Positions 16,647-25,256 are shown, counted from the stretch's first letter. The stretch: 39,358 bases of DNA from Chloroflexota bacterium (GCA_018263575.1 JAANWX010000078.1:1-39358); one strand, 5' to 3'. A program made the numbers and translations. The notes: generated from the sequence alone by a model not told the origin.

Positions 16647-18911
16647 CTAGTAGACTAAATACAGCCCTAATAGAGCCAGAATAGTTACTAAAACCACTAA
16701 TAAATAGTTTTGGACTTTGCCTGTCTGGATAGGACGTAATATCTTAACACCAATCCATCCAGTCACTTCAGCAATTCTGTTGACAATACCATCGATAACT
16801 TTGTTATCCGTCAACCCACTGAAGAATGAGAGTAAGACTCCCCCCCTTCCGGTAGAGTTGACAATACCATCTAAAACCTTATTGTCCACAACTCCAAGAA
16901 AATCTGAGAATATGACTCCAACTCGCCCAATCATATTCACAAGTTTGTCAATGAATATTGTATCAAAAATACCCGTCCCTTTAGAGAGTAGCCGTGATAT
17001 TTTTGCCACGAAACGGACAATAGGCTCAATTACCCAAAAATAATCAATTTGATAAAAAATATCGGCGAGTTTGATAGACCCCTGCACAAAGGTAGCCTGG
17101 TAAATCTCGTCAAAGTAGAATTTCTGACGCATGGCCACGTAGAGCCAACCCAGCTTGATTTTCTGCATCCCACGTTCTAGAGGATCCATCTCCCCATGAG
17201 CCAGGGGTTTGCGGCCATAGACGAGCCAACTGAGGAAAAGCCCTCCCACGGCCAAGAGCGCAGAAAGAAGCATGACCGGCACGCTCAGCGGCGTGGCGGG
17301 ATACTCGTGGCCAATAAAGCCATGGAACCAGTTGTTGCCATGGCCAACAATCTCCTCCGGGATGCCCACAAAGCCCAGGGTGAGGGCGAAAAAGGCGAGC
17401 ATCATCAAGGGCACAGTCATGCTGAAAGGCGTTTCGTGAGCGTGCTCCGCATGGTGTCCACGCGGTTTTCCCAGGAAGGTGAGCCAGATCTGCCGTCCGG
17501 TGTAAAAGGCGGTCAAGAAAGCGGCCAGGGTCAAAAGCAACCAGACGAAAAAGGGCCACGAGACCACGCCTTCGTGCAGGAACTCGTGCCAGGCGTGGGC
17601 CAGGATTTCGTCCTTGCTCCAGAACCCGGCGGTAATAATGGGGAATCCCGAAAGGGCGAACCCGCCGGCCACAAAAGTCCAGAAGGTGATGGGCATTTTT
17701 TCTCTCAGGCCGCCCATCTCCATCATGTCCTGCTCGTGGTGGCAGCCAATGATCACCGACCCGGAGCCCAGGAAGAGCAGGGCTTTGAAAAAAGCGTGGG
17801 TGATGAGATGAAAGGCGCCCGCCACGTAAGCTCCAACACCCAGCGCGGCGATCATGTATCCCAATTGGCTGATGGTGGAGTAAGCCAGCACGCCCTTGAT
17901 GTCATCTTGAGCGACGGCGATGGTGGAAGAGAAGAAGGCCGTAAAGGCCCCGATGAAGGCTATGAAGCCCATCGCCGGGTTGTGATGCTCCATTTCAACG
18001 ACAATGTTGAGGAGAGGAAAGATACGCACAACCAGAAATACACCAGCGGAGACCATGGTCGCCGCGTGAATAAGGGCGCTGACCGGGGTAGGACCTTCCA
18101 TGGCGTCGGGTAGCCAGACATGAAGGGGGAATTGGGCTGATTTTCCTACCACCCCTCCGAAAATGAGCAGCGCTATCAAAGAAGCCGCCGACCAGGTTCC
18201 TAACAAAGGCAAAGTCACCATATTTTCGGCCAAGGTCTGTAAAACGCCGTGACTGAAGACAACGTCATAGCTGAGGGATCCCGTCTGGCTATGCAGATAA
18301 AGGATACCTAATAGTAAAAACAAGTCGCCTATCTTTGTGACCAAAAAAGCTTTAAGTCCCGCCTCGCGGGGCGTGATCTGATCAGGATCAGGATAATTTT
18401 TGTCTATCCAGAAGCCGATCAAAAGATAAGAACATAACCCCATGATCTCCCATGAAATGAAGAGGGAAAGCAAATTCTCAGAAACGACCAAGCCCAGCAT
18501 TCCCGCTGCAAAAAGGGAAATATAAGCAAAAAAACGGGAATAATTAGGATCCACTTCATCGGTACCATAACCCATATAGCCAACCGCGTAGATGAAGATC
18601 ATCAGACACACAAAAGGTACCATGAACAACATGATGGCTGATAAAGGATCAATCCAGGTGCCGATTTGGAACCATGTGGAACCAATGGGAAACCAATCAA
18701 TGTGAAAGTGAATCGGATGCTCCTCAAGATGAGCGGTCGTAAAAGCACTAAAGGCTACCCCCCACCCGATAAGCCAGGATATCCCCATAGAAGCGATACT
18801 GATACTGTGGCTAAGTTTTCGGTTTCCCTGCGTAAAAAGAATGATAACGAAAAATGCCACAAATGGAAACAGTGGGATGAGCCAGGAAATGTTAAAGAAG
18901 AATTCTTGCAT
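16647..18911 (-). CDS. nuoL: NADH-quinone oxidoreductase subunit L, long C-terminus
   Basis: The distal proton-pumping subunit of complex I. The core shows SWEIMGLCSYLLIGFW, GKSAQFPLHVWLPDAMEGPTPVSALIHAATMVSAGVFLVVR and QDDIKGVLAYSTISQLGYM. At 754 residues it is longer than most NuoL proteins. The extra C-terminal part (about residues 600-754) continues past the long lateral-helix region, contains three near-repeats of a DNKVxDGIVN motif (653-721), and ends in a final membrane helix. The ATG at 18911 follows GAGGAAA. nuoK ends 14 bases upstream. Confidence 0.96.
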   Translation of the reverse strand: MQEFFFNISWLIPLFPFVAFFVIILFTQGNRKLSHSISIASMGISWLIGWGVAFSAFTTAHLEEHPIHFHIDWFPIGSTWFQIGTWIDPLSAIMLFMVPFVCLMIFIYAVGYMGYGTDEVDPNYSRFFAYISLFAAGMLGLVVSENLLSLFISWEIMGLCSYLLIGFWIDKNYPDPDQITPREAGLKAFLVTKIGDLFLLLGILYLHSQTGSLSYDVVFSHGVLQTLAENMVTLPLLGTWSAASLIALLIFGGVVGKSAQFPLHVWLPDAMEGPTPVSALIHAATMVSAGVFLVVRIFPLLNIVVEMEHHNPAMGFIAFIGAFTAFFSSTIAVAQDDIKGVLAYSTISQLGYMIAALGVGAYVAGAFHLITHAFFKALLFLGSGSVIIGCHHEQDMMEMGGLREKMPITFWTFVAGGFALSGFPIITAGFWSKDEILAHAWHEFLHEGVVSWPFFVWLLLTLAAFLTAFYTGRQIWLTFLGKPRGHHAEHAHETPFSMTVPLMMLAFFALTLGFVGIPEEIVGHGNNWFHGFIGHEYPATPLSVPVMLLSALLAVGGLFLSWLVYGRKPLAHGEMDPLERGMQKIKLGWLYVAMRQKFYFDEIYQATFVQGSIKLADIFYQIDYFWVIEPIVRFVAKISRLLSKGTGIFDTIFIDKLVNMIGRVGVIFSDFLGVVDNKVLDGIVNSTGRGGVLLSFFSGLTDNKVIDGIVNRIAEVTGWIGVKILRPIQTGKVQNYLLVVLVTILALLGLYLVY

Positions 18912-18925
18912 CAGTTTCCTCTCGA

Positions 18926-19237
18926 TTATTCTTTAAGTTGGTTTATATCTTCGATAATAACAGTATCACGGTTGCGGTAAATCGCGATTACCAATGCTAG
19001 ACCTACAGCCGCTTCAGCGGCCGCCACCGTAAAAGCAAAAATCGCAAAAATCTGCCCAGTCATAACAGAGGGTGTCTGGTAACGCCAAAATGCTAGCAAA
19101 TTGATATTGACAGCATTGAGCATTAATTCCACACCCATCAAAATACCGATTGCATTACGACGCGAAAGAACTCCATAGAGTCCAATACAAAATAGCGCTG
19201 CTGCGACAATCAAGTACCAATATAAAGTAACGGCCAT
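18926..19237 (-). CDS. nuoK: NADH-quinone oxidoreductase subunit K
   Basis: A 103-residue, three-helix subunit related to MrpC. It has the conserved GVLSRRNAIGILMGVELMLNAVNINLLAF with the membrane glutamate, and FTVAAAEAAVGLALVIAIYR with the second glutamate. The start at ATG 19237 is set by GAGGAG just upstream; the open frame runs further but covers the end of nuoJ. It lies 22 bases after nuoJ. Confidence 0.96.
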   Translation of the reverse strand: MAVTLYWYLIVAAALFCIGLYGVLSRRNAIGILMGVELMLNAVNINLLAFWRYQTPSVMTGQIFAIFAFTVAAAEAAVGLALVIAIYRNRDTVIIEDINQLKE

Positions 19238-19259
19238 GCCAAGCTCCTCTATCAAGCGT

Positions 19260-19754
19260 TTATTCTTCCTCGCGGGCGATGATGACGGCGCCCACCAAGG
19301 CAACCAGCAACAAAATGGAAGCTGCTTCAAAGGGTATGACGTAGGGTCCCATCAGGTCTTGCCCCAAAGCGGTGATGGAATCCTCTGGGACGGCAGCTTC
19401 TACCACCGGCCAATTGACCTGAACCAGAGTGACTACCAAGACCCCAAAGAGAAGTAAAGCGCCCAAAGCTGACCAAACCCATTGCGCATTTCGTTGTACT
19501 AAATCCTCGGCCATCAAGCGCCGCGTGAGCATAATGGCAAAGATGATCAGCACAGCTATAGCTCCCACATAAACCAAAATTTGTACCGCGGCCAAGAAAG
19601 GCGCTTCCAAAAGCACATAAAACCCGGCCACACCCACAAAGGAGAGCATTAAAAAGAGCGCACTATGAAAGAGATTCTTGCTAGTGACCACGGCCAACGC
19701 CGCCCCCAAGGTCACTACGCCCAAAACGATAAAAACAGTTGTGTGTACCATCAT
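19260..19754 (-). CDS. nuoJ: NADH-quinone oxidoreductase subunit J
   Basis: A 164-residue membrane subunit of complex I with five helices. The conserved third-helix region is QILVYVGAIAVLIIFAIMLT, containing the pi-bulge element that links quinone reduction to pumping. The start ATGATG at 19754 overlaps the nuoI stop by four bases (ATGA), indicating translational coupling. Confidence 0.95.
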   Translation of the reverse strand: MMVHTTVFIVLGVVTLGAALAVVTSKNLFHSALFLMLSFVGVAGFYVLLEAPFLAAVQILVYVGAIAVLIIFAIMLTRRLMAEDLVQRNAQWVWSALGALLLFGVLVVTLVQVNWPVVEAAVPEDSITALGQDLMGPYVIPFEAASILLLVALVGAVIIAREEE

Positions 19755-20257
19755 TTCTCTTCATCCTCCCCCGACTGGCGACGATCATATTTGTCGCCCT
19801 GAGCTAACAAACGTTCCAAGTCCCAGACAATCTCTCTTTCACTGGAGGACAGCTCGTAATCCGAACTCATTTCAATGGCCTCGAAGTTACAGGCCTCCAC
19901 GCATAAACCACAGAAAATGCACTCAGACAGCCCATAAGTAAAAGCTTCCGCTCTGCGATCTTTGCCCTTCCCATCATCGCCTTCAACGGTTAAACAATCT
20001 TGCGGGCAAGCCGTAATGCACAGGCCACAAGCTGTACAATTAGCTTCACCCGTTTCAGGGTCGCGCAAGTGCATTAATGCCCCTCGGAAACGAGGGTACA
20101 TGGGCAATTTCTCGTCGGGGTATTCCACAGTGAACATACCGCCCAAAGAAGGCTCTGTGATGCGTTCACCATCTTCGATACCAGTTTTCCCTGTGTAGCT
20201 TTGAATAAAGTGCTTCAGGGTAACTGATAACCCCTTTGCCAAACCTTGAAAATACAT
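19751..20257 (-). CDS. nuoI: NADH-quinone oxidoreductase subunit I
   Basis: The hydrophilic 8Fe ferredoxin-type subunit carrying clusters N6a and N6b. It has two CxxCxxCxxxC motifs, CTACGLCITACP and CIFCGLCVEACNF, and an N-terminal RFRGALMHLRDPETGEANC segment. An ATG at 20257 fits GAGG at five bases; an in-frame GTG at 20263 lies inside that ribosome site. It is 168 residues long, with an acidic C-terminal tail. It overlaps nuoJ by four bases and follows nuoH by 35 bases. Confidence 0.96.
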   Translation of the reverse strand: MYFQGLAKGLSVTLKHFIQSYTGKTGIEDGERITEPSLGGMFTVEYPDEKLPMYPRFRGALMHLRDPETGEANCTACGLCITACPQDCLTVEGDDGKGKDRRAEAFTYGLSECIFCGLCVEACNFEAIEMSSDYELSSSEREIVWDLERLLAQGDKYDRRQSGEDEEK

Positions 20258-20292
20258 AAACACCTCAAGTTGCGAGTTTTTTCTCTGTAAAT

Positions 20293-21471
20293 TTATCCTT
20301 GTTGCGCGGCAACACGCTCCATTGTTTTGGCGCGCGTCTTGCCACCCACTTTATCGAGGATAGCAAGTAGTATGACCATCTCGATGATATTGACTATTAA
20401 TAATACGCCACTTGTTAAGAGCGTGCCCTCCACCAATTTGTCCACCAAACCCACAAGCAGCAAATTGACCAAGGCTATGGGGACGAGGGCTTTCCAGGCC
20501 ATGCCCAACATGTGATCAATACGAATGCGAGGGAAGGTCGCCCTTGTCCACCAGAAGAGGAAAATGACGAACGCGCATTTTGCGAAGAAGATGAAGGGGT
20601 TTAGGAAAGGAAGAATTTCTTCCAATCCAAAGAAGCGCCAGCCGCCCATGAACAGGGTAACAATAACGCCCGACATGGCTAGAAGATTGATGTATTCGGC
20701 CATGAAGAACATGACGAATTTCATGCCGCTGTACTCAGTGAAGTACCCGGCAATCAGCTCAGAATCAGCCTCGATCATATCGAAGGGCGCCCGGTACAAC
20801 TCTGCGGAAGCGGCCACCATGAACACCAGGAAAACCAAGGGCATAGAGACCATATAAGGCACGGTTTGGTTCTCTACAATCTCCACCATGGACATGGAAC
20901 CCGTCAGTAAAACGACGGTGATAATGCTCAACACCAGGGGAATTTCGTAGGTGATGAGTTGGGCCACAGCGCGGAACGCGCCTAACAAGGAATATTTGTT
21001 ATTGGACGACCATCCAGCCATGAGAATAGATATTGTGCCGATAGTGCTCAAAGCAACGATATAAAGAATGCCAATGTTGAGGTCTGCGCCCCGCAAACCA
21101 TCCCCAAAAGGTATCACAGCGTAGATGAGCACAGCCGGAATGATGACCAAAATAGGCGCCACGAGGTGAACCCAGCGATCAGCCCCGGTGGGGATGATGT
21201 CTTCTTTGGTGAGCATCTTAATGCCGTCCGCGATGGGTTGGAAGAGACCATAAGGACCCCAACGATTGGGGCCAATCCGGTCTTGCATGCGGCCAATGAC
21301 TTTACGTTCTCCCCAGGTGAGGATCAAAACCGCGAATAGGCCAATGAAAACGAGAATAATAGCTCCCAGGAATCCGGTGACAACTTCCACACCCCACGCA
21401 GGCATGAATCCTGTCAGCCATCCTGAAAACCAAAGGCCTATATTGACAAATAAATCTTTCAAAAATTCCAT
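20293..21471 (-). CDS. nuoH: NADH-quinone oxidoreductase subunit H
   Basis: The membrane subunit that forms part of the quinone chamber. It has the signature ERKVIGRMQDRIGPNRWGPYGLFQPIADGIKMLTKEDIIP, the SxNKYSLLGAFRAVAQLITYEIP block, and ASAELYRAPFDMIEADSELIAGYFTEYSGMKF with the charged E-channel residues. Length is 392 residues. The ATG at 21471 follows AGGAGA. The gap to nuoD upstream is filled by a MITE-like element. Confidence 0.97.
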   Translation of the reverse strand: MEFLKDLFVNIGLWFSGWLTGFMPAWGVEVVTGFLGAIILVFIGLFAVLILTWGERKVIGRMQDRIGPNRWGPYGLFQPIADGIKMLTKEDIIPTGADRWVHLVAPILVIIPAVLIYAVIPFGDGLRGADLNIGILYIVALSTIGTISILMAGWSSNNKYSLLGAFRAVAQLITYEIPLVLSIITVVLLTGSMSMVEIVENQTVPYMVSMPLVFLVFMVAASAELYRAPFDMIEADSELIAGYFTEYSGMKFVMFFMAEYINLLAMSGVIVTLFMGGWRFFGLEEILPFLNPFIFFAKCAFVIFLFWWTRATFPRIRIDHMLGMAWKALVPIALVNLLLVGLVDKLVEGTLLTSGVLLIVNIIEMVILLAILDKVGGKTRAKTMERVAAQQG

Positions 21472-21494
21472 ATCATTCTCCTAACAGGCCGAAA

Positions 21495-21607
21495 GTAAAC
21501 ATTCACTCCCTTCTCCCAACTGTAGGTCGAAATGGCATTTCGGTGCAAAGTTGCACTTTGCCTAGGCGATTTACCAAATCGCCCTACATGGGGGAGTGAA
21601 CAGTTAC
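21495..21607. mobile_element. MITE-like 113-bp element with 8-bp target duplication
   Basis: The inverted termini GTAAACATTCACTCCC (21495-21510) and GGGAGTGAACAGTTAC (21592-21607) differ at three positions (13 of 16 match). The insert is flanked by the perfect direct repeat GGCCGAAA (21487-21494 and 21608-21615). The interior has its own palindromes, including CGATTTaccAAATCG and TGTAGG/CCCTACA. GTAA ends and an 8-bp duplication are the known hallmarks of IS66-family insertion. It has no coding capacity and lies in the nuoD-nuoH gap. Confidence 0.8.
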
Positions 21608-21619
21608 GGCCGAAAGCCA

Positions 21620-22726
21620 TTACCGGTCCACCTCACCTAAAACAATGTTCACGCTGCCCAAAATAACAATGAGGTCCTGAATTTTTTGTCCCTCACACAT
21701 TTCTTTCAAAGCACTCAGGTTGATCATAGATGGGGGGCGGATTCGTAACCGGTAGGGATTCTTGGAGCCATCACCGACAACATAAAAACCCAACTCTCCC
21801 TTCGGGGACTCAATGCGCCCATAGGCTTCGTCCTTGGGGGGACGGCGGAGGGACCTGCTGGCACGCCTGCCCATCACTTTACCGTCTGGTATCGTGTCCA
21901 GGGCCTGCTCCAGAATGCGAATGCTCTGGTAGATTTCTAGAATGTGCTGGTAGTAGCGGTCCCAAACGTCGCCGTGATCGCACGTAGGTACATCGAAATC
22001 AAAGCGGTCATAGATGGAATAATTATCCACTTTGCGAATGTCGTAAGGCACGCCGGAGGCACGCAACATTGGTCCCGTGATAGAAGAATTGATGGCAAGG
22101 TCTGCGGGCAATATCCCCACATCTACAGTCCGAGAGATGAAAATCTCGTTCTTGGTAAGCATTGTATTAAGCTCATCCGTAAAGGTTTTGAGATGGGAAG
22201 TGAGTTTTTTCGCCTCAGGGATAAATCCTTCCGGTAAATCCAGGGAGACGCCACCAGGGCGTATGTAGTTGCATGTCAAACGCGAGCCACAGGTTTTTTC
22301 GAAAAGATCGAGGATGCGTTCTCGCTCCCGGTAGCAATAGAGTAAGGGCGTAAAATATGCGCCTAATTCGTTCCATAAAAAGCCCACGGCAAGCAAGTGG
22401 TTGATAATACGGGTGAATTCAGCCATGATGACGCGAATGTATTCCGCTCGTTCCGGCACTTTAATGCCGGCCATCTTTTCCACAGCCATTGCGTAGGCCT
22501 GGTTGTTGGTCATGGCACAAATATAATCGAGACGATCTGTTAAGGGGACAACCTGGACATAAGTGCGGTCTTCGCTTATTTTTTCAATGCCACGGTGGAG
22601 GTATCCCATCACCGGTTCCAGGTCGCGCACTGCCTCACCATCTAGCTCTACCTTAATGCGAAAAACACCGTGTGTTGAAGGGTGTTGAGGGCCTAAATTC
22701 AGGGTTATCGATTCAGTCTTAAGCAT
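21620..22726 (-). CDS. nuoD: NADH-quinone oxidoreductase subunit D
   Basis: The 49-kDa-type subunit that lines the quinone site, related to hydrogenase large subunits but without their metal cysteines. It starts with LNLGPQHPSTHGVFRIKVELDGE, which includes the quinone-site histidine, and has VPLTDRLDYICAMTNNQAYAMAVE with the conserved tyrosine. RPGGVSLDLPEG and RAPSxxxL-like PPSMINLSALKEMCEGQKIQDLIVILGSVNIVLGEVDR close the protein. Its 368 residues are normal for a stand-alone NuoD. AAAGGA precedes the ATG at 22726. A 229-base gap with repeats separates it from nuoC. Confidence 0.97.
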   Translation of the reverse strand: MLKTESITLNLGPQHPSTHGVFRIKVELDGEAVRDLEPVMGYLHRGIEKISEDRTYVQVVPLTDRLDYICAMTNNQAYAMAVEKMAGIKVPERAEYIRVIMAEFTRIINHLLAVGFLWNELGAYFTPLLYCYRERERILDLFEKTCGSRLTCNYIRPGGVSLDLPEGFIPEAKKLTSHLKTFTDELNTMLTKNEIFISRTVDVGILPADLAINSSITGPMLRASGVPYDIRKVDNYSIYDRFDFDVPTCDHGDVWDRYYQHILEIYQSIRILEQALDTIPDGKVMGRRASRSLRRPPKDEAYGRIESPKGELGFYVVGDGSKNPYRLRIRPPSMINLSALKEMCEGQKIQDLIVILGSVNIVLGEVDR

Positions 22727-22744
22727 TTACTATCCTTTAGCAGC

Positions 22745-22790
22745 AGACTTCCAAAGTCTCTAAACCTGCAAGGTCGACTTCAGAGGTCTA
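22745..22790. repeat. short palindromes next to MITE copy B
   Basis: AGACTTCCAAAGTCT (22745-22759) is a near-perfect palindrome resembling the ends of the 99-base core. It is followed by CGACTTCAGAGGTCT-type half palindromes. They look like fragments of related repeats. Confidence 0.5.
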
Positions 22791-22801
22791 CAATTCTAAA
22801 C

Positions 22802-22953
22802 GTAAGCGTTCACCACTCCAGCGACATAGACTTCAAAAGTCTCCAAATCAACGTTTTTTGCGCTTGAAAGTTCGGAAACGCTCGTGAAACTTCTCCAAAA
22901 ACACCCTTCGAGACTTTTGAAGTTTGGTTTTGGGAGAGGGGTTGAACGGTTAC
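22802..22953. mobile_element. MITE-like 152-bp element, copy B
   Basis: This is the best preserved copy. Its ends GTAAGCGTTCACC and GGTTGAACGGTTAC are inverted repeats with mismatches, and the 99-base core (22828-22926) is bounded by AGACTTCAAAAGTCT and GAGACTTTTGAAGTTTG. The flanking octamers TTCTAAAC and TCCTAGAC agree at six of eight positions, consistent with an aged target duplication. The right flank contains the nuoC stop codon, so insertion occurred right at the 3' end of nuoC within the operon. Confidence 0.75.
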
Positions 22954-22955
22954 TC

Positions 22956-23462
22956 CTAGACTTTGTCCGGATCCGTCGGACGGGTCGGTTCTAATTCTTT
23001 GAAACTAAAGGTGCGGTCTTCGAAATCTTTGCGCAGAGGGTGGCCGGGAAAACCTTCCCACAAGAGAATACGCTTGAGGTCAGGATGGCCTTCAAAATGG
23101 ATGCCCATCAGATCATAAACCTCACATTCTTGGAAGTTAGCCCCTTGCCATAAAGGAGTAACCGAAGCTAGAACAGGGTTTTCTTTGTCCTCCAAATATA
23201 CCTTAAGCACAAATGGCGCCGTGGTTTCATCTATAATGGAATACAAGTGATACACCACTTCGAAGCGTTCTGGCCTATCAACGGCTGTAAGGTCTGCTAT
23301 ATAATCCAAACCACACTCATCGCGTAAAAAAACTCCTACATCAAAAAGCGCTTCAGATTTAACTGCCACGGTAAAATCAATCAGTTCTGGCACATCGACA
23401 ACAGCGTCGGGATATTTTTCTTTTAATTTTGCGAGAATTTCATCATTGGTCACTTTGGGCAT
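22956..23462 (-). CDS. nuoC: NADH-quinone oxidoreductase subunit C
   Basis: The 30-kDa-type hydrophilic subunit of complex I. The C-terminal signature NFQECEVYDLMGIHFEGHPDLKRILLWEGFPGHPLRKDF is complete. An ATG at 23462 gives 168 residues, but the GGAGG site touches that ATG. A GTG at 23453, nine bases after the site, is an equally credible start and would give 165 residues. It follows nuoB by eight bases. The stop codon lies beside a MITE-like insertion. Confidence 0.95.
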   Translation of the reverse strand: MPKVTNDEILAKLKEKYPDAVVDVPELIDFTVAVKSEALFDVGVFLRDECGLDYIADLTAVDRPERFEVVYHLYSIIDETTAPFVLKVYLEDKENPVLASVTPLWQGANFQECEVYDLMGIHFEGHPDLKRILLWEGFPGHPLRKDFEDRTFSFKELEPTRPTDPDKV

Positions 23463-23470
23463 CCTCCAAA

Positions 23471-23980
23471 CTAGACTGCTGCATCTTCTTTCTGATACCA
23501 GGATACTTTCTCTATCGATTGCCCCATAATATCATCGTGCAAGGTCATGAAGCCTTGCATAAGAGCCTCAGGGCGAGGGGGGCAACCGGGCACATAAACA
23601 TCCACGGGGATAATTTCATCAACGCCCTGCAGAACAGCATAACTCGGGAATGGTCCACCGGATGTAGCACACGCGCCCATGGCAAGCACATACTTAGGTT
23701 CTGGCATCTGTTCATATATGCGCAAAACTTGGGGGGCCATCTTGTGGACAACGGTGCCGGCCACAATCATCAAATCTGCTTGACGAGGAGAAGCGCGCAT
23801 GATCTCCATCCCAAAACGGGAGAAGTCGTAACGGGCGGTGGCAGCCCCAATCATCTCAATGGCGCAACATGCCAAGCCAAACATAACGGGCCATACGGAA
23901 CTTTTGCGTCCCCAGTTATAAACTGCGTCGACAGTAGTAGTAAAGATATTTTTTCTAATTTCTTCTTCAGTCATAGACAT
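23471..23980 (-). CDS. nuoB: NADH-quinone oxidoreductase subunit B
   Basis: The subunit that holds the terminal cluster N2, which reduces quinone. The four cysteine ligands are visible in GLACCAIEM (adjacent pair), [12 protein letters not shown] and [12 protein letters not shown]. It is 169 residues from ATG 23980; a second ATG two codons on is also possible, and neither has a strong ribosome site. The open frame continues upstream into nuoA but is not supported there. It follows nuoA by 19 bases. Confidence 0.96.
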   Translation of the reverse strand: MSMTEEEIRKNIFTTTVDAVYNWGRKSSVWPVMFGLACCAIEMIGAATARYDFSRFGMEIMRASPRQADLMIVAGTVVHKMAPQVLRIYEQMPEPKYVLAMGACATSGGPFPSYAVLQGVDEIIPVDVYVPGCPPRPEALMQGFMTLHDDIMGQSIEKVSWYQKEDAAV

Positions 23981-23999
23981 CTCATTATTTTTAATCACT

Positions 24000-24356
24000 C
24001 TAAACCCACTCCAGAGCACCCTTGCGCCAGGCATAAATCAACCCGACGAACAGGATGGTTATGAAAATAAACATCTCCAGTAAAGCAAAAAGGCCGAGCT
24101 TATCATAAGCTACAGCCCATGGGTAAAGAAAAATGGTCTCAATATCAAAGATGACAAAAATAAGGGCATAAATATAGTACTGAACTCTGAACTGCACCCA
24201 AGTTTCGCCAATGGTATCGAGACCGCATTCGTAGATGGTTGATTTAATTGCGTTTGGCTTTTTAGGTCGGATGAAATAAGCAAACGCTAAGGCCACAATG
24301 GGAAAAGCAATAGCAACAACAATAAAAATACCGATGAATGTGTAGTTTGACAACAC
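24000..24356 (-). CDS. nuoA: NADH-quinone oxidoreductase subunit A
   Basis: A three-helix membrane subunit of complex I and the first gene of the operon. Conserved features are [48 protein letters not shown] at 24356 stands eight bases after GAGAGG (24365-24370). A TTG at 24362 is in frame but too close to that site. The product is about 118 residues. Confidence 0.95.
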   Translation of the reverse strand: MLSNYTFIGIFIVVAIAFPIVALAFAYFIRPKKPNAIKSTIYECGLDTIGETWVQFRVQYYIYALIFVIFDIETIFLYPWAVAYDKLGLFALLEMFIFITILFVGLIYAWRKGALEWV

Positions 24357-24406
24357 TGCCAAGTCCTCTCTTTTCGTTTAAAGCCTAAGTACCAAATTAC
24401 CCGTGA

Positions 24407-24436
24407 AGTATATCACAATGAATATAATGGACACAA
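24407..24436 (-). promoter_or_regulatory. probable nuo operon promoter
   Basis: On the minus strand a -10 TATACT (24407-24412) is preceded after 18 bases by TTGTGT (24431-24436). It would give a leader of about 45 bases before nuoA. Confidence 0.5.
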
Positions 24437-24491
24437 GGTGACAATTTGCACCTCTGCATAATAGTTCCATCTAGTTGTCTATAAGCAAAAG

Positions 24492-24965
24492 CTATCTATT
24501 CGAAAATTCTTCCAACCAATACTCAATTTCCTCATCATCAACATCTGACTGCATTTTTCCCGAAAAGGAAGCCGAGGATAACCTTGTCCCCAGCCCCGAA
24601 AGCTGCCTGGCGAATGCCTGTGACGTGGCTGTGCGCGCCCCGCTCTGGCGCGCTCCACGTCGGACCTCTCCGTCGGAGCTGACGACGGTCCAATTCCGGC
24701 CCTCCCCTCCCAAGGCACGAAGTCTTTTCAAGATGGCTTCGTCCGCTGTTCGTCCTTCTCGCACAAAAAAAGCCACCACCTTGCCATAGCGTTGGCTTCG
24801 AGCTTGGCCAGGCGGCGCTTTATCAAAAAAAACCTCAACCCGTTTTCCACTTTGACGCGAAAAGTCTTGTAAACGCTGAATGAGTTCTTGCTCATCATCA
24901 ACATTACCTAAGTCTATTCCGGCGATTTTTGGGATAAGATTATGTCCATCAATTATATACGGCAT
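24492..24965 (-). CDS. YacP-like NYN domain ribonuclease family protein
   Basis: A 157-residue protein of the YacP/NYN (PIN-like) nuclease family. The N-terminus MPYIIDGHNLIPK carries the first conserved acidic residue. VEVFFDKAPPGQ and VREGRTADEAILKRL hold further acidic residues, and WTVVSSDGEVRRGARQSGARTATSQAFARQL is the conserved core end. In Bacillus the family includes Rae1, a ribosome-associated endoribonuclease. A role in RNA cleavage is likely by homology, but the substrate is unknown. It lies upstream of nuo on the same strand, about 120 bases away, with its own stop well before the nuo promoter. Confidence 0.8.
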   Translation of the reverse strand: MPYIIDGHNLIPKIAGIDLGNVDDEQELIQRLQDFSRQSGKRVEVFFDKAPPGQARSQRYGKVVAFFVREGRTADEAILKRLRALGGEGRNWTVVSSDGEVRRGARQSGARTATSQAFARQLSGLGTRLSSASFSGKMQSDVDDEEIEYWLEEFSNR

Positions 24966-25041
24966 ATAAGAAAAGATTATAATGAAAAATGTAGCTGCGT
25001 CAATGTGAGTTTTGTGCTAAGATAAGGGAGCAAATGAATTC

Positions 25042-25215
25042 ACCGCCAAGCGAATCAATTCGCTGCTGGCGTACAAAATCCACCTGCGTGGATTAATTAC
25101 CCCAACCGACGCGCTGTGCGTGCCCTGGCCAAAGACCCGCAAAGCGTGGGCAAGGTCGGTTTTGCACACGGTGTGCACCCTTGGTGGGACAGGGTCGATT
25201 TCAATCGATTTTGCC
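25042..25215. repeat. cluster of consecutive short palindromes
   Basis: In succession there are AGCGAATcAATTCGCT, AATCCACctgcGTGGATT, a CCGAC/GTCGG pair enclosing a GCCC-rich segment, GCACACGGTGTGC, and a TCGATTtcAATCGA pair. The segment at 25113-25155 matches the reverse complement of an insert at about 29518-29565, sharing a CCCGCAAAGCGTGGGCAA block. The cluster lies directly upstream of the LTD-like gene. The frame open through it (from 25116) is not thought to be coding. Confidence 0.7.
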
Positions 25216-25256
25216 AAGGCTCACAAAATAAATCGAATAATAAAGGAAAGTTAAGT

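Noticed and set aside
17196-18113. Long open frame on the plus strand across nuoL
   Set aside because: It is antisense to well-conserved nuoL codons, its protein is full of charged low-complexity residues and matches no family; it is a by-product of codon bias.
25116-25256. N-terminal extension of the LTD-like gene through the palindrome cluster
   Set aside because: The extension translates repeat DNA, while the ATG at 25257 has a ribosome site and begins a proper membrane anchor.
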